A stretch of DNA of 64,000 nt from Brachynemurus nebulosus. Its lineage: Eukaryota > Arthropoda > Insecta > Neuroptera > Myrmeleontidae. Where the stretch lies: contig JAPWDM010000016.1 in assembly GCA_035578155.1 (NCBI GenBank), forward strand, positions 12,878,608 through 12,942,607, given 5' to 3'. Below, one piece after another: positions 50,677-61,344 of the stretch. The notes below the pieces were generated by a model. That model worked only from the letters and a program-made list of their open reading frames with translations, made no database searches and had not been told where the DNA came from. Both the position numbers and the translations under genes were made by a program. The stretch's first letter is position 1. Each line of letters begins with the position of its first letter.

Positions 50677-51576
50677 ATGGCGATACTCGAAAACTCAACT
50701 ATTGTTGCTGAGCTTAATAAATTAAGGAAAGTTGATTTGATTGAAATATTAATCAATAAAAATCTTCCAAATGAAGTTAAAAATGATACACTAACTAATT
50801 TTTTTGATAAATTGTTTAAAAAAAGTGCAAGTGACAGCGATGAATTTCATGATTCAATGTCAACAATTATTAAAAACGATGAAGTTAACAGTGATGAAAA
50901 TTTATATAAAAAAGAATTAATAATTGAGTTGAAAGACAAAAATATTATTATGCAAGAATATATTAATATGTTAAAAGATAAAGTGGCAACTCTTGAGCTT
51001 ACTGTAGTTAACCTTAAAAAAGTAAATGTGGTTAATAATGACGGAGAAGTGTCAAAAAATAATAATGAAAATATCCCAGCAGTTCACAAAAGTAGTAAAA
51101 ATGTTCAAATTGACACGAAGAATAAAGTTAATAGCAAAAATAAAACTAAATTACCTCTGGATTCAGAGAATTCTGAAAAGGAAACCATTTCTGCAACTTC
51201 AGAACAAAATGAAGATGATGTCTTAAAACACGTTTCTGACAATAAGAAACATAAAACAATTTTGGTGGGAATTAATAAATCTACCGAAAATAGTATTAAA
51301 CCTGTGGAACAAAAGGTACATGTGTATCTGGGAAGAGTACATCATGACAATTCTGAAAATGATGTAAAAAGACACCTAAATGTCAAATTTCCTCAGCAAG
51401 AGTTCGAAATAGAAAGACTGAAAAGTAAAGGATGTAATGCGAGTTTTAGAATAACAGCTCCGTTCTCACTGAAGGATCAGCTTTATGATGAAACTTTCTG
51501 GCCGTGCGGGGCTGTTATCAAGAGATTTCGATTTCCTAGACGACCGGTGGCGTTATTCCAAACGGAGCAACACTGA
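50677..51576 (+). CDS. Retrotransposon ORF1 protein
   Basis: 299 residues starting MAILENSTIVAELNKL. Acidic and Lys/Asn-rich. A predicted coiled coil lies at about residues 85-125 (KELIIELKDKNIIMQEYINM and following leucine/valine heptads). A Ser/Glu/Asn-rich linker follows. The C-terminal segment (KVHVYLGRVHHDNSENDV; NASFRITAPFSLKDQLYD; WPCGAVIKRFRFPR) resembles the RNA-binding-like C-terminal domain seen in ORF1 or gag proteins of CR1/Crack/Daphne-type elements. No zinc knuckle is seen. The last 92 nt overlap ORF2 in another frame. The start lies immediately after the 5' tandem repeats, in a good context (AAGATGG). Likely role: RNA-binding component of the retrotransposition particle. Confidence 0.8.
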   Translation: MAILENSTIVAELNKLRKVDLIEILINKNLPNEVKNDTLTNFFDKLFKKSASDSDEFHDSMSTIIKNDEVNSDENLYKKELIIELKDKNIIMQEYINMLKDKVATLELTVVNLKKVNVVNNDGEVSKNNNENIPAVHKSSKNVQIDTKNKVNSKNKTKLPLDSENSEKETISATSEQNEDDVLKHVSDNKKHKTILVGINKSTENSIKPVEQKVHVYLGRVHHDNSENDVKRHLNVKFPQQEFEIERLKSKGCNASFRITAPFSLKDQLYDETFWPCGAVIKRFRFPRRPVALFQTEQH

Positions 51577-54397
51577 AGAGAGTCCCTCTATTAATAATCA
51601 TTTTAAAAAAACCGACAAGATCTTCCATAAAGACGCCAATAATTCTTTGAATATTTATTTTAACAATATACAGAGTATAAGAAATAAATCAGACTTAACT
51701 GAACTTGTAGTTCAAGAAAAAAACATTGATGTACTGTGTATTTGCGAACATTGGTTGCGCGAATCTGAGATGGACTTATATAAGCCAAATAACTTTAATA
51801 TTGGAAATTATTTTTGCAGGTCCCAATTCTCACACGGTGGTGTACTTATTTACATTAAAAATGATATAAAATTTAAGCAATTCAACAAATTAAATTATTT
51901 AAATGAAGAAAAAGTTTTTGAACTTACTTGTATTGAACTGCAAGAATTAAATACAATTGTAGCTACTTTCTACAGATCACCAAGTGCTGATTTTGAAGTA
52001 TTTTTAGATAAAACTAATGTGGCATTTCACTTTTTAGAACACACTGGTAAGAATATTATTATCTGCGGCGATTTTAACGTAAATATATTCGATTCAGGTG
52101 CAGATGTACATAAATTTTTGGATTTGTTGGAATCGGTCAATATGAAACACATTATCAATGAACCAACTAGAATTCACAATGGATCAATTAGCTGTTTAGA
52201 TAACTGTATTGTAAAATTACATAAACTTGAGTGCACTTCTGAGGTTGTTAACGATTCACTGTCTGATCACTTAAGTATTTCACTTAAAATTAAACTTGAA
52301 CATATTAAAGTTCCAAAAGTAAGTATTTTTTCACGTCAAATATATAACCACAATAAGTTAAACTGCTTCATATCATCATTAAATGACATTAATTGGTCAA
52401 CTATTTACTCTTTAGATAATGCTCAAACTTGCTTTGATTATTTTTTTAGTATAATTGTAAATATTTTTGAAAATTCTTTTCCATTAAAAAAAGTTAACAT
52501 TAATAAACAAAATCAAGAGGTACAGTGGTTTACAGAGGAATTGTTTCAGATGAAAAAGAATCTAGATATTTTAACAACTGTTGGTCATTCTACAACTGAT
52601 ATGAATATAAAGAATGATATTTCCAAATATAAGAAATTTTATAAACATGAATTGAGAAAAGCAAAAATTTCCGCAAATTCAACATATATATTAAATGCTG
52701 ACGATAAATCCAAAGCTACTTGGAATATCATTAATCGAGAACTAGGTAAAAAAAACAAAAAAAACAATACTGATATACAAGCAAACGATTTTAATAGTTT
52801 CTTTATTGACGAGGTCAGTAATATTGATAAAAAATTACCAAATACTGATTTTAATTTAAATAACTTGAAGAAAGTAATTTCTCCCAAAAACTCTTTTTAT
52901 ATTTTACCGACTACACCCAACGAGGTTGCAAAATATATTGACAAGTTAAATAATTCTAAAACTCCGGACATATTTGGTATGAATTCTTTTATTCTAAAGT
53001 CTGTAAAGAACACAATTTCGACACCACTATCTTTTATAATTAATAAATGCTTTTTAGCAGGTTATTTTCCCGATAAGCTGAAACTAGCGAAAATTATACC
53101 TTTACACAAAAAAGGTGACATAAATGAAATTAGTAATTACAGACCAATATCGATCCTACCCGTTTTATCAAAAATTTTTGAATTAGTTTTAAAGGATAGG
53201 TTAGTAAATTTTTTCGAAAAAAATAATTTGTTCTCGAACTACCAATTTGGTTATCGCGAAAATAAATCAACAATTAAAGCAGTGATTCACATAATGGAAT
53301 TGATTTTTGAAGCCATTGATAACAAGGAAATTGCATCAGCGACATTTCTAGATTTAAGCAAGGCTTTTGACTGCATCAATCACGATATTCTATTAACAAA
53401 ATTGAATTACTATGGTGTCAGAGGTTCTACTTTGGAACTCTTTAAATCCTATCTGTCAAATAGATACCAAAGAGTTGTAGTTCAAGACAATACTTCTACT
53501 ATGAAGAAAATCGAATTTGGTGTTCCACAAGGATCAATATTGGGACCAGTATTGTTTATAATTTTTATTAATGATCTTCCAGCTAATTTATCGGCACTTG
53601 GAACTGCTCTTTTTGCGGATGATACTACATTTTTAACGAAAAGTAGTGATATGGACACGTTAATTAATTTGGAAAGTAAATGCTTAATGGAGGCTAAAAG
53701 CTGGTTTTTAAATAACCGCTTACAAATGAATGATCAAAAAACACAACATATAAATTTTGAATTATCTAGAACCACGGACATTACCTCTGTAAACTTTTTG
53801 GGTATACTTATTGATAACAAGCTATCATGGCAATGTGAAATACATAAGTTAGCAAAAAAATTAAACAGTGCATATTATCAAATTTATAAGATTTCAAAAT
53901 GTGTCAACTCAGATACAGCAAAATTAGTGTACTATAGTAGCTTTTACAGTACAGTAGCTTACAGCATTTTATTATGGGGCAATAGTTGTAAAATGGACCG
54001 TATATTTAAAATCCAAAAACGGATCATTAGATGCCTTGCTGGTCTGTCTTACAATGACAGTTGCAAACTTTCTTTTATAAATTTAAAAATATTGACCGTT
54101 CCTTCAATTTTTGTGTATCAGGCCCTGAACTATGTGCATAGGAATAAGAATTTGTGGTCTCCTGTTCACAATGTACATGGTCATAACACTAGACAAAGAG
54201 ATCACTTGTATATTGCAAATCATAAGTACAAAAAAACGCAGCAGACCACCAATTACTTATGTCTACTACTGTACAACAAATTACCAGATAATATGAAGTG
54301 CTTACCTAGAACAAGATTCCAAAATATTATTAAGAATGCTCTTATTAGCAAAGCATATTACACAGTACATGAATGTTTTGAAAACTTTCTATTTTAA
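51485..54397 (+). CDS. Retrotransposon ORF2: endonuclease and reverse transcriptase
   Basis: 970 residues, no interruptions. The apurinic-type endonuclease covers about residues 50-280 (LNIYFNNIQSIRNK; CICEHWL; TFYRSPSAD; ICGDFNVNIFD; SLSDHLSISL). The reverse transcriptase covers about 500-800 (NYRPISILPVLSKIFE; motif A ATFLDLSKAFDCINHD; motif B FGVPQGSILGPVLF; motif C ALFADDTTF; VNFLGILIDNKLSW). All catalytic Asp residues are present. There is no RNase H domain, as usual for CR1/jockey-type elements. The ATG at 51,485 lies inside ORF1, so translation probably needs reinitiation, leaky scanning or frameshifting at the overlap. Codon use is AT-rich like the host. It may be able to mobilise itself and dependent repeats. 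Confidence 0.9.
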   Translation: MMKLSGRAGLLSRDFDFLDDRWRYSKRSNTEESPSINNHFKKTDKIFHKDANNSLNIYFNNIQSIRNKSDLTELVVQEKNIDVLCICEHWLRESEMDLYKPNNFNIGNYFCRSQFSHGGVLIYIKNDIKFKQFNKLNYLNEEKVFELTCIELQELNTIVATFYRSPSADFEVFLDKTNVAFHFLEHTGKNIIICGDFNVNIFDSGADVHKFLDLLESVNMKHIINEPTRIHNGSISCLDNCIVKLHKLECTSEVVNDSLSDHLSISLKIKLEHIKVPKVSIFSRQIYNHNKLNCFISSLNDINWSTIYSLDNAQTCFDYFFSIIVNIFENSFPLKKVNINKQNQEVQWFTEELFQMKKNLDILTTVGHSTTDMNIKNDISKYKKFYKHELRKAKISANSTYILNADDKSKATWNIINRELGKKNKKNNTDIQANDFNSFFIDEVSNIDKKLPNTDFNLNNLKKVISPKNSFYILPTTPNEVAKYIDKLNNSKTPDIFGMNSFILKSVKNTISTPLSFIINKCFLAGYFPDKLKLAKIIPLHKKGDINEISNYRPISILPVLSKIFELVLKDRLVNFFEKNNLFSNYQFGYRENKSTIKAVIHIMELIFEAIDNKEIASATFLDLSKAFDCINHDILLTKLNYYGVRGSTLELFKSYLSNRYQRVVVQDNTSTMKKIEFGVPQGSILGPVLFIIFINDLPANLSALGTALFADDTTFLTKSSDMDTLINLESKCLMEAKSWFLNNRLQMNDQKTQHINFELSRTTDITSVNFLGILIDNKLSWQCEIHKLAKKLNSAYYQIYKISKCVNSDTAKLVYYSSFYSTVAYSILLWGNSCKMDRIFKIQKRIIRCLAGLSYNDSCKLSFINLKILTVPSIFVYQALNYVHRNKNLWSPVHNVHGHNTRQRDHLYIANHKYKKTQQTTNYLCLLLYNKLPDNMKCLPRTRFQNIIKNALISKAYYTVHECFENFLF

Positions 54398-54458
54398 TAC
54401 AAATAGACTTATCTTTTGTTGACGAACTCTGTAAAAATTGTAAATTTTTTTCGAGTAA

Positions 54459-54460
<2 letters not shown>

Positions 54461-54501
<41 letters not shown>
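54461..54501. repeat. (TTA)n tail of the CR1-type element
   Basis: About 13-14 perfect TTA units at the 3' end of the element. Confidence 0.95.
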
Positions 54502-54502
<1 letters not shown>

Positions 54503-54584
54503 TTAAGTTTTAAGACTCGATTTAGTTTTAAGATTTCGACATTGAAAAGAAAAATAGAAAATATACACCACAGATATAGCTATG

Positions 54585-54790
54585 CCTCTTTTCAGATAAA
54601 ATTGATCATGAGTTTTCGTTAAAAAATTAAATAATTCTTATATTCGAAACAAATCGATCTTCTAATCTTTTCTAAAAATAAACTGCAAATTTAAAATTTA
54701 CATAAATGCAATAATAAAAGAGATAAAGCCAAGAAAACGGAAATTATTTAAATTCAAAGTAAAGAAGCATGGTTAAATTTAACTGAAATA
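54585..54790. repeat. Dispersed repeat family A, copy 2
   Basis: Same-strand copy of 1,537-1,741 with about ten differences over 205 bp, directly downstream of the CR1-type element. Confidence 0.8.
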
Positions 54791-54974
54791 GAGTAATAGA
54801 CCATAACATGGTTTGCAGTAGAAGTGCCATTTCAATCCTGGTCTTGAAGTGGTGGTGCACAATGGAATTTTTTTAATTTATAGCGCCGTTAATTTGGCGA
54901 AATTAAGCAGAACATTTATTTAAAACCTAGACTAAGATACTGATGATGAAATTTCCAAAAAAAGCAATTTATTA

Positions 54975-55216
54975 CCCCTTCCGGTAAAATGATGAGTATA
55001 GCTTGTCATCGTTTTTTTGTGCCATACGGCACAATGACCGAGCTATACTTGTCATGCGACTAAAGTTTTGCGATGAATTTTTTGATTTTTTTGTTTACGA
55101 ATAATATATATGTAATTTTAATTAACAATATGTGATGATTATAAAATCAAACAAGAATAAAAATTAAATAGTTCTTTCATGTACAATTTTTAATGATTAA
55201 ATCATACCGGAAGGGG
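54975..55216. mobile_element. piggyBac-like MITE candidate
   Basis: Inverted ends CCCCTTCCGGTA and TACCGGAAGGGG. ATTA lies left and TTAA right; a TTAA target would indicate piggyBac with one flank mutated. Internal hairpin TTGTGCCATACGGCACAA at 55,017-55,034. Confidence 0.5.
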
Positions 55217-56560
55217 TTAAAGTGGTGATTGATTTGTATCATTTAGATGTAACGTAAGGTGTTGCAAAGCAAATATTATAGCAATTAGTGCAGCGAGCCC
55301 AATAGCTCAGTGCAAACGTCAAGTAGTTCTCTGGCGTGTCGTTTTTTCCGTAAATCTCTTTTATGATACGTTAACAAAACAAATATATGGTAATATGGTA
55401 TATAGGGCAACACTTATGGGACTTTCGAATCAAATATTTACAACGTAACATGTTCACTGCGATTGATACATTACAACTTAATGACACGAATGATACAGTT
55501 GCTAACTTTATAAGCTCGTCTCTTCTCAAAAAGAATTCGTTAACAGTTACTCTGTTAGTTTGCAACTTTATCCAGAATTCTAGATGTACATAGTTTGTAA
55601 TATGATGTATTTGTTTTTTCTAGTCTTTCATCCGAAATACCAACCACACTCTCGAGAATGAAAATGTGGCTTCGACGAAAACGCAATACCCGTATCATGT
55701 TTTACTGTACCAGAGAAAAAAATTATAATAGCTAAAAGTGTCTAAAAAAGCCGGCAGTTAGTGTTGTATACATATGCAAATGGTGTGCTCAGGTGGGTTT
55801 GTGTACAGAATGAGAAAAAAAGTTAAATTGTGAAGATCTTATATTTAACATTTATACGGGCGTGGTCCATAAAATGTATGCTTACATCTCTGGAAGTACC
55901 TATAACTAATGCAATCAGAATAACAATGAGAGACTCTCTTACACTTTTGACAATTCTAGAAGAGACCAAATCAATCCACCAATCAGTTTGAAAATTACAT
56001 ACATATATAGATTTTTATCTAAATAAACGGACAAAACATTTTTAATTTACATAGTCCGACGTATTTTTTTGAATATATTTTAAATTACACGTTAGATAAA
56101 ACAGTTTTTTTAGTTGTTAAAAAAAAATCTTAAGCCAGGTAATAATTTCTTAATTTTCTACAAAAAAGAAATCTTATCTCTTCGTTCACAAAGACGCTAA
56201 ACAACTTTATGATGTTGTACCTTTCAAAAAGGTAGCCATTCATTAATTAAATGTCTAGATGAATTACAATTAAAAACGTTAAAATTTTGTATTTGTAATT
56301 AAAAGACTTAAATGTTTTATATAAAGTACTTTCCATTAATTTGTTTTAAAAATAGGGGACATGTTATTTGGTATTTTTATAGACATATCCATACTCTGTA
56401 AAATAAGTTAACTTTCAAAGTTGATTCTATAATTTTTTGTTAATTTCAGAAATGAAACCTTTCTTAAGAATTATAATTCATGATGCTTTAACTGCCCTGA
56501 ATTTTAGGTAAAAAAAGTGAGCTAGTCATTTCCGGATACAGGGAAAATAACCTATACTAT
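55217..56560. other. Intergenic, no gene recognised
   Basis: Small opposite open frames at 55,371-55,593 have no recognisable features. The rest is AT-rich. Confidence 0.5.
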
Positions 56561-57255
56561 ATTTCCACACTTACTTCGAACGACCGAACCGTAGTTTTGC
56601 GTTTTTTCAAAACTTAGATAACCGAAAAGTGGAAAATCTAAAAAATCGGTTTGACTAGCTTACAGGAAAAAAGTAAGCACGACAGAATCACAACTAGCGG
56701 CGATAATAAAAAGAAACTTCATTAGGAATTTCGTACTATTTTCGCGTTGAATGTAATTACTATTAAATTTTCTCCACACCTCTAGTTTTCCGGGAAATCG
56801 GAGAAAGTAAATTATGTTTTCTTTAGAAATCGATCATGCCAAAATCGCAATCACCAAAGATAATGAAAAAAGCCTACTTACGAATTTCGCGCTGTTTTGC
56901 GCTAGATATATCCACAGGTCGAATTTTTCCAACACCTATAGTTTACCGGAAAATCGGAGAAAATTGTTTTGCTGTTAGAAAGTGATCACGACAAAATTGT
57001 AACCAACAATGATAATACAAAACGCATACGTAGGAATTTCCCGATAGTTTTACGCTGAATATAACCAAATTTTTCCAACACACATAGTTTTTCGGAAAAT
57101 CTAAAAAAGCTGTTTTTCATTAAAAATCGATCACACCAAAATCGTAACGAACGATAACAATCGAAAAAACCTACACAGTATTTTCACGCTGAATCTGCTT
57201 ACATTCCGGATTTTTCCAACAACTTAGTTGCCCTGAAAATCCATAGAATTTCTTT
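56560..57255. repeat. Diverged tandem repeat of about 150 bp
   Basis: The anchor AACACCTATAGTTTACCGGAAAATC and variants recur near 56,611, 56,775, 56,930, 57,078 and 57,218 (spacing about 142-164 bp). Each is followed by GATCACGACAAAATCG-type and GAATTTCGCGCTGTTTT-type blocks. Four to five units. Confidence 0.8.
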
Positions 57256-57897
57256 GAATGAATTTTTAGTAATATCACAATGTTAGAATTTTATTAAGTG
57301 AATAGTATGATATGATGTCTTTTCAATATCAATTGCTTAGAACTTTTTTACAATGTCTGAGATACATAAAAAAATTTAACTAAGAAAAAATATTACATTT
57401 TCTGACCGTTTTAAATATGTATTATGGTGGTGACACTGAAAAATTGTGAAGGACTTTGGAGCTTAAGAACAGAGAATGGTAAAAGTGACACCAGTACTTA
57501 AGAACCTTTCAAATGAATAATGTAGGAATAAATTAAAAAAGTGTGACGGATCAATGGATTAATTTGAGTGAATTATTAGGTATAACTCTTCTGTGGTTTT
57601 GATCACGAAATCCAAACAATACGTTAGTGTGAGGACAGACCGTGGCGGGCGCCCGTCACATTGCCCGTCACTAGCGCACGAACAATTCATTGCATGTATT
57701 TAAATGTGCGTACTCAGACCAATACGGTCCGGTTTTTGCGGGCATATTGAAGGGCAATCTGTCTGCGGGCACCTTACGAACTGTCAAGTGGGCAATAAAA
57801 TAATAATAATAAAAAAAAATATTTCAAGTGGCCAATCCCTTGAAATTTTTTTTTAATTTTTAACAAACTGTTAGGTAAAAATTCTAAACATAAATAC
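57256..57897. other. Intergenic, GC-richer patch without gene
   Basis: 57,630-57,800 is GC-richer with repeated GCGGGC. No coding sense. Confidence 0.4.
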
Positions 57898-58068
57898 TTT
57901 TTTCTACTCCTGTTGAAGAACACACTCATTACATATCCGTAAATTGTTGAGAAAGTTAGGCATTATTCAAGGGTGCGGAAGAATGACCATTACTCAATAG
58001 CTATCGACCAATGAAATCATCGTATTAACCATTATTCAATGGGCCGGCATTTGTTTTGTGTATGATAT
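57898..58068 (+). repeat. Repeat family D, segment B
   Basis: Begins TTTCTACTCCTGTTGAAGAAC and includes TTGTTGAGAAAGTTAGGCAT. Its inverse occurs at about 60,290-60,450. Confidence 0.8.
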
Positions 58069-58069
58069 A

Positions 58070-58472
58070 CTGTATTACAACTCTAAGAAAAAAGTAAAGG
58101 TAATAAAATTTTGAAAAAAATATGATTGGTTAAAAAAGATGACAAGGATAAAAAAGCAGCTTGTACAGTGACAGTTTAATAAGTCGGAAACAAAATAAGT
58201 CGGATTTACATAGCTAAAAAAACTTGATAATTCAAAAAGTTAAATGAATGTATATAATTTTTAAAACTATTAATTTAGATTATAATTTAACATTTCTAAA
58301 TCGTATTTTGTATTGCTATATTCTATTTTGAATTGAAAAGTAATATTTTTATCAATGTTGCTGCAAGAGGGCAGTTTCGTACTGAAAATTATTTATTTCG
58401 TTTTTTGCTATAGTGTAAATCCAACTTGTAAAATTTTATTACCTTTACTATTTTCTTAGAGTTGTAATACAG
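58070..58472. mobile_element. 403-bp TA-flanked MITE
   Basis: Terminal inverted repeats of 43 bp (CTGTATTACAACTCTAAGAA...) with one mismatch, flanked by TA on both sides (58,068-58,069; 58,473-58,474). Tc1/mariner-type by its duplication. Confidence 0.9.
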
Positions 58473-58592
58473 TATGTATCAAATTTTAATTTCATATATG
58501 TTACGTAGTAACGTCAAAGTAAACAAAATAGTTTGTATTTTGTTCTCATCGTTTGTACATATATAAACATTTAATGAAATTAGAGATAGATT

Positions 58593-58840
58593 AATAGTAT
58601 ATTATTCAACGAGCTAGTAATGATAGCTATTACTCACGAAGATGAAATTGCGACACGAGCCGAGCTTGTGAGGCCAGTGTCGTAATGCATCTGAGTGAGT
58701 AATAGCCATTGCAAGCGAGTAGAATACGATATTTTTTCTACGACTTTTTTCCTTTTTAATTTGAATAAAATTGAATATAGATTTTAAATCAAATTTTTTA
58801 TCTATTTCTAATTTCATTAAAAGTTTGTATAATATGTATA
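58593..58840 (+). repeat. Repeat family D, segment A (left)
   Basis: Starts AGTATATTATTCAACGAGC and includes GATAGCTATTACTCACGAAG and its imperfect inverse GTGAGTAATAGCCATTGC. The whole segment recurs inverted at about 60,470-60,665. Confidence 0.85.
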
Positions 58841-58934
58841 AAACGATCAAAACAAAACATAAACTACTTTATTTACCTACTTGAATGTTACTAGGCAATA
58901 TATATTAAATTAAAACTTGATACATACATATATA

Positions 58935-60284
58935 AGGTACCTAAGGCATTTAAGGCCCAGCGGGTAATAAGGCCCATTAGCTATATTTCTTACCAAGAAA
59001 AGTTCTCTAACTTATCAACAAGTTTAAAATGAACTTTCAATCATTTCAAAACCAGATACAAAAGTTGAGCTACTCAGAGTAACAAACTCATGTCATATTT
59101 TAACAAACAAATTTAGAGGTTACATTTTCGTTCGGTGATATAAAAATTGTGCACATTGTGAGTGTTATATTAATGATTTTTTAAAGGTATGTTTCTTTCA
59201 AATTGTTATCAAAATTGAAAAAAATTAATATTCTTTAAGTTTTACATCAATTAATTTAGTTTATTTCTAAAGTATTTATATAAAATGTATATAAGCATAA
59301 ATATTGACATGTTGATAATAAGGCCCATGCAAATTTTGTTTGGGCTTTATTACCAACACAATTAAAATCAAACACTACAAAGTCAAATCAATTAAAACAG
59401 GTCTGAAGTCATTAACAAATGAAGCAAAATTAGACGCACAACCTTAATTTACTATAGTTACTCTAATTTAAAAATAACAAAAAGGAAAAAGGACAAAAAA
59501 CTAAGTACATTTAATTTTGATTTATTTGTTGCATTTGTTTAATGATGCCAGATCAGTTTTAGTTGGTTTGGTCGAATTTTTATTTTTATTCCTTAGTGTT
59601 TGGAAGTATGGCTGATAAAAAGAAGAGAACGTTGTGGTCTGAGCAAGCACTGGCATCAGCCTTAAGCTATGTCACTCGACATGGCAATCAAAGAGAGGTT
59701 GCAAGGAGATTCGGAATTCTAAGAAGAACTCTTAGATTTAATATTTATTTATTTCGACTTAATATATTCAAACACCTAGTACTTGACTTATTCGAAAAAT
59801 ATGATAAAAAAATTAAAAATTAAAAATAATGACTTAGATAATTTTTTTTATTGTTGTTTTCAATAACAGTCAAGCAGTCAAGCGGGATTCAAGGATTTTC
59901 GAAACTTTTTTGAACGTGTAAAAATAACAAAATATTTTGATATATAAGTTCAAGTTATTCTTAAAGTATTTTAAAGTTCAAGTTGTTTTTAAAGTAATTA
60001 AAATCCCCCAATTAATTAAAAAAAAAAAAATAAATGTACTATTTCAGGCAGTTGTAATAGGTGGGCCTTATTTTCTACACCAGTCGGAAATAAGGCCCAA
60101 TTGCAGACACTTTTTAGAATCAAATTTTTGACTTGTATAATTACAAATTCATTAATTTTTTTAGGAATTTTTATCAAAAAATAAGTAAATTTTTATAATT
60201 AAATACTATATTTTTGATATTTTATAAGATACATAAATAATAAGCATATTTTGCTTAGGTGGGCCTTAATTGCCTTAGGTACCT
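58935..60284. mobile_element. pogo-type element with GGCCCA motif repeats
   Basis: Inverted ends AGGTACCTAAGGCA-W-TTAAGGCCCA (one mismatch), flanked by TA (58,933-58,934; 60,285-60,286). Length 1,350 bp. AATAAGGCCCA or its inverse recurs inside at about 58,967, 59,316, 60,061 and 60,087 as well as at both ends. It encodes a short HTH protein but no visible DDE catalytic domain. Confidence 0.85.
59608..59823 (+). CDS. pogo/pipsqueak-type helix-turn-helix protein fragment
   Basis: Starts MADKKKRTLWSEQALASAL and continues ALSYVTRHGNQREVARRFGI and RRTLR. This is the pattern of the N-terminal helix-turn-helix of pogo-family transposases and pipsqueak proteins: basic start, W-x-E, helix, GNQREVARRFGI turn-recognition helix, TLR. 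After about residue 44 the frame becomes AT-rich and unlike the family, ending at 59,823. The rest of the transposase is missing or spliced. The protein could bind the GGCCCA repeats of its own element. An in-frame ATG 15 codons upstream (59,563) gives a hydrophobic leader that I regard as spurious. Confidence 0.7.
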   Translation: MADKKKRTLWSEQALASALSYVTRHGNQREVARRFGILRRTLRFNIYLFRLNIFKHLVLDLFEKYDKKIKN

Positions 60285-60289
60285 TACAC

Positions 60290-60665
60290 AAAACAATTGC
60301 AAAGCCATGGAATAATGATTAATACTGTGATTTCATTGGTCAAGAGGGTATTGAGTAATGAACATTTCTCCACACCTTTGAATAATGCCTAACTTTCTCA
60401 ACAATTAACATATATATCATGAGTGTGTTTTTCAACAGGAGTAGAAAAAAATTATATTCTTTTAATTTAAAATTTATATTCAATTTTATTTAAATCAAAA
60501 AGGAAAAAAATCATAGAAAAAATATCGTATTCAACTCGCTTGCAATGGCTATTACTCACTCAGATGCATTACGACATTCGCCTCGTAAATTCGGCTCGTG
60601 TCGCAATTTCATCTTCGTGAGTAATAGCTATCATTACCAGCTTGTTGAATAATATACTATTACTA
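60290..60665 (-). repeat. Repeat family D, segments B and A (right, inverted)
   Basis: 60,290-60,450 is the inverse of 57,898-58,068, and 60,470-60,665 is the inverse of 58,593-58,830. In the right copy A and B are adjacent. On the left they are in the other order and separated by the 403-bp MITE. Confidence 0.85.
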
Positions 60666-60794
60666 TGTAGTGCAATTAAAATAATACACAATTTTAAATC
60701 CACTGTATAGGTCACGTATTCGTAAATTTTTGTTTTTTATAATTTTGTTTCATCTTTTGGGGATGACATTAGGTAAATAAAAAATATTTAACTA

Positions 60795-60960
60795 CAGTAA
60801 AACCTCGCTATTCCGACCTAATCCGGACCACGGCCGCTGCGAATTAGCAAAAATTCCGAATTATGGAAAACTTTTAAAATCACGTGTAATCCCGACTTTT
60901 ACGGATAATTTAAGTCGATGAATTCAGTAATAAATAAGAAGTATAATAAAGTCGCCAAGT
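60795..60960 (+). mobile_element. pogo/Tigger-type terminal fragment
   Basis: CAGTAAAACCTCGCTATTCC, directly after TA, matches the familiar terminal consensus of Tigger-like pogo elements. A similar AACAAAACCTCGTATTCC occurs at about 61,217 in the same orientation. The inverse end is not found. Confidence 0.65.
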
Positions 60961-61344
60961 GCATGGTAAACAGGCATTATGCCAGCATTTCGTAGTCAAT
61001 AGCCAGTTCTTAAACATACAAGAGAAAAAACAGCAAAATATGATACAGGAAGTGACCAAATTTAACTATACATATCGACGGCTTGCTGCTAGAACCACCT
61101 ATGTCGATTTTTCACTGTTGTGAGATAATTAGATATAAATGTTTAGAATCATCTTATACTGATGATAGGCTAATAAAAATTTCATTTTATTTATCAGAAT
61201 GAAAGTTATTAACAATAACAAAACCTCGTATTCCAGATTTCAAATTATGTCATAATTTAATGGTATGTTACCATACGAGATAGCTGCGAGAGTCGGTATA
61301 GTAGTCCTCAGTTGTTTTTTTTTCTTATTATCAATATTTTTATT
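60961..61344. other. Intergenic, possible Tigger remnant
   Basis: No coding frame can be supported. Ends in T-rich (TTA)-like sequence. Confidence 0.35.

Larger units (their letters stand above)
50630..54505 (+). mobile_element. Two-ORF CR1-type non-LTR retrotransposon, apparently intact
   Basis: The 5' end carries 2.6 tandem copies of a 15-bp unit (AGATTGAATCCAAGT) directly before the first ATG. ORF1 and ORF2 overlap by 92 nt, and a short 3' UTR ends in (TTA)n (54,461-54,501). CR1/L2-related elements typically end in short tandem repeats rather than poly-A. Both frames are uninterrupted. Confidence 0.88.
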
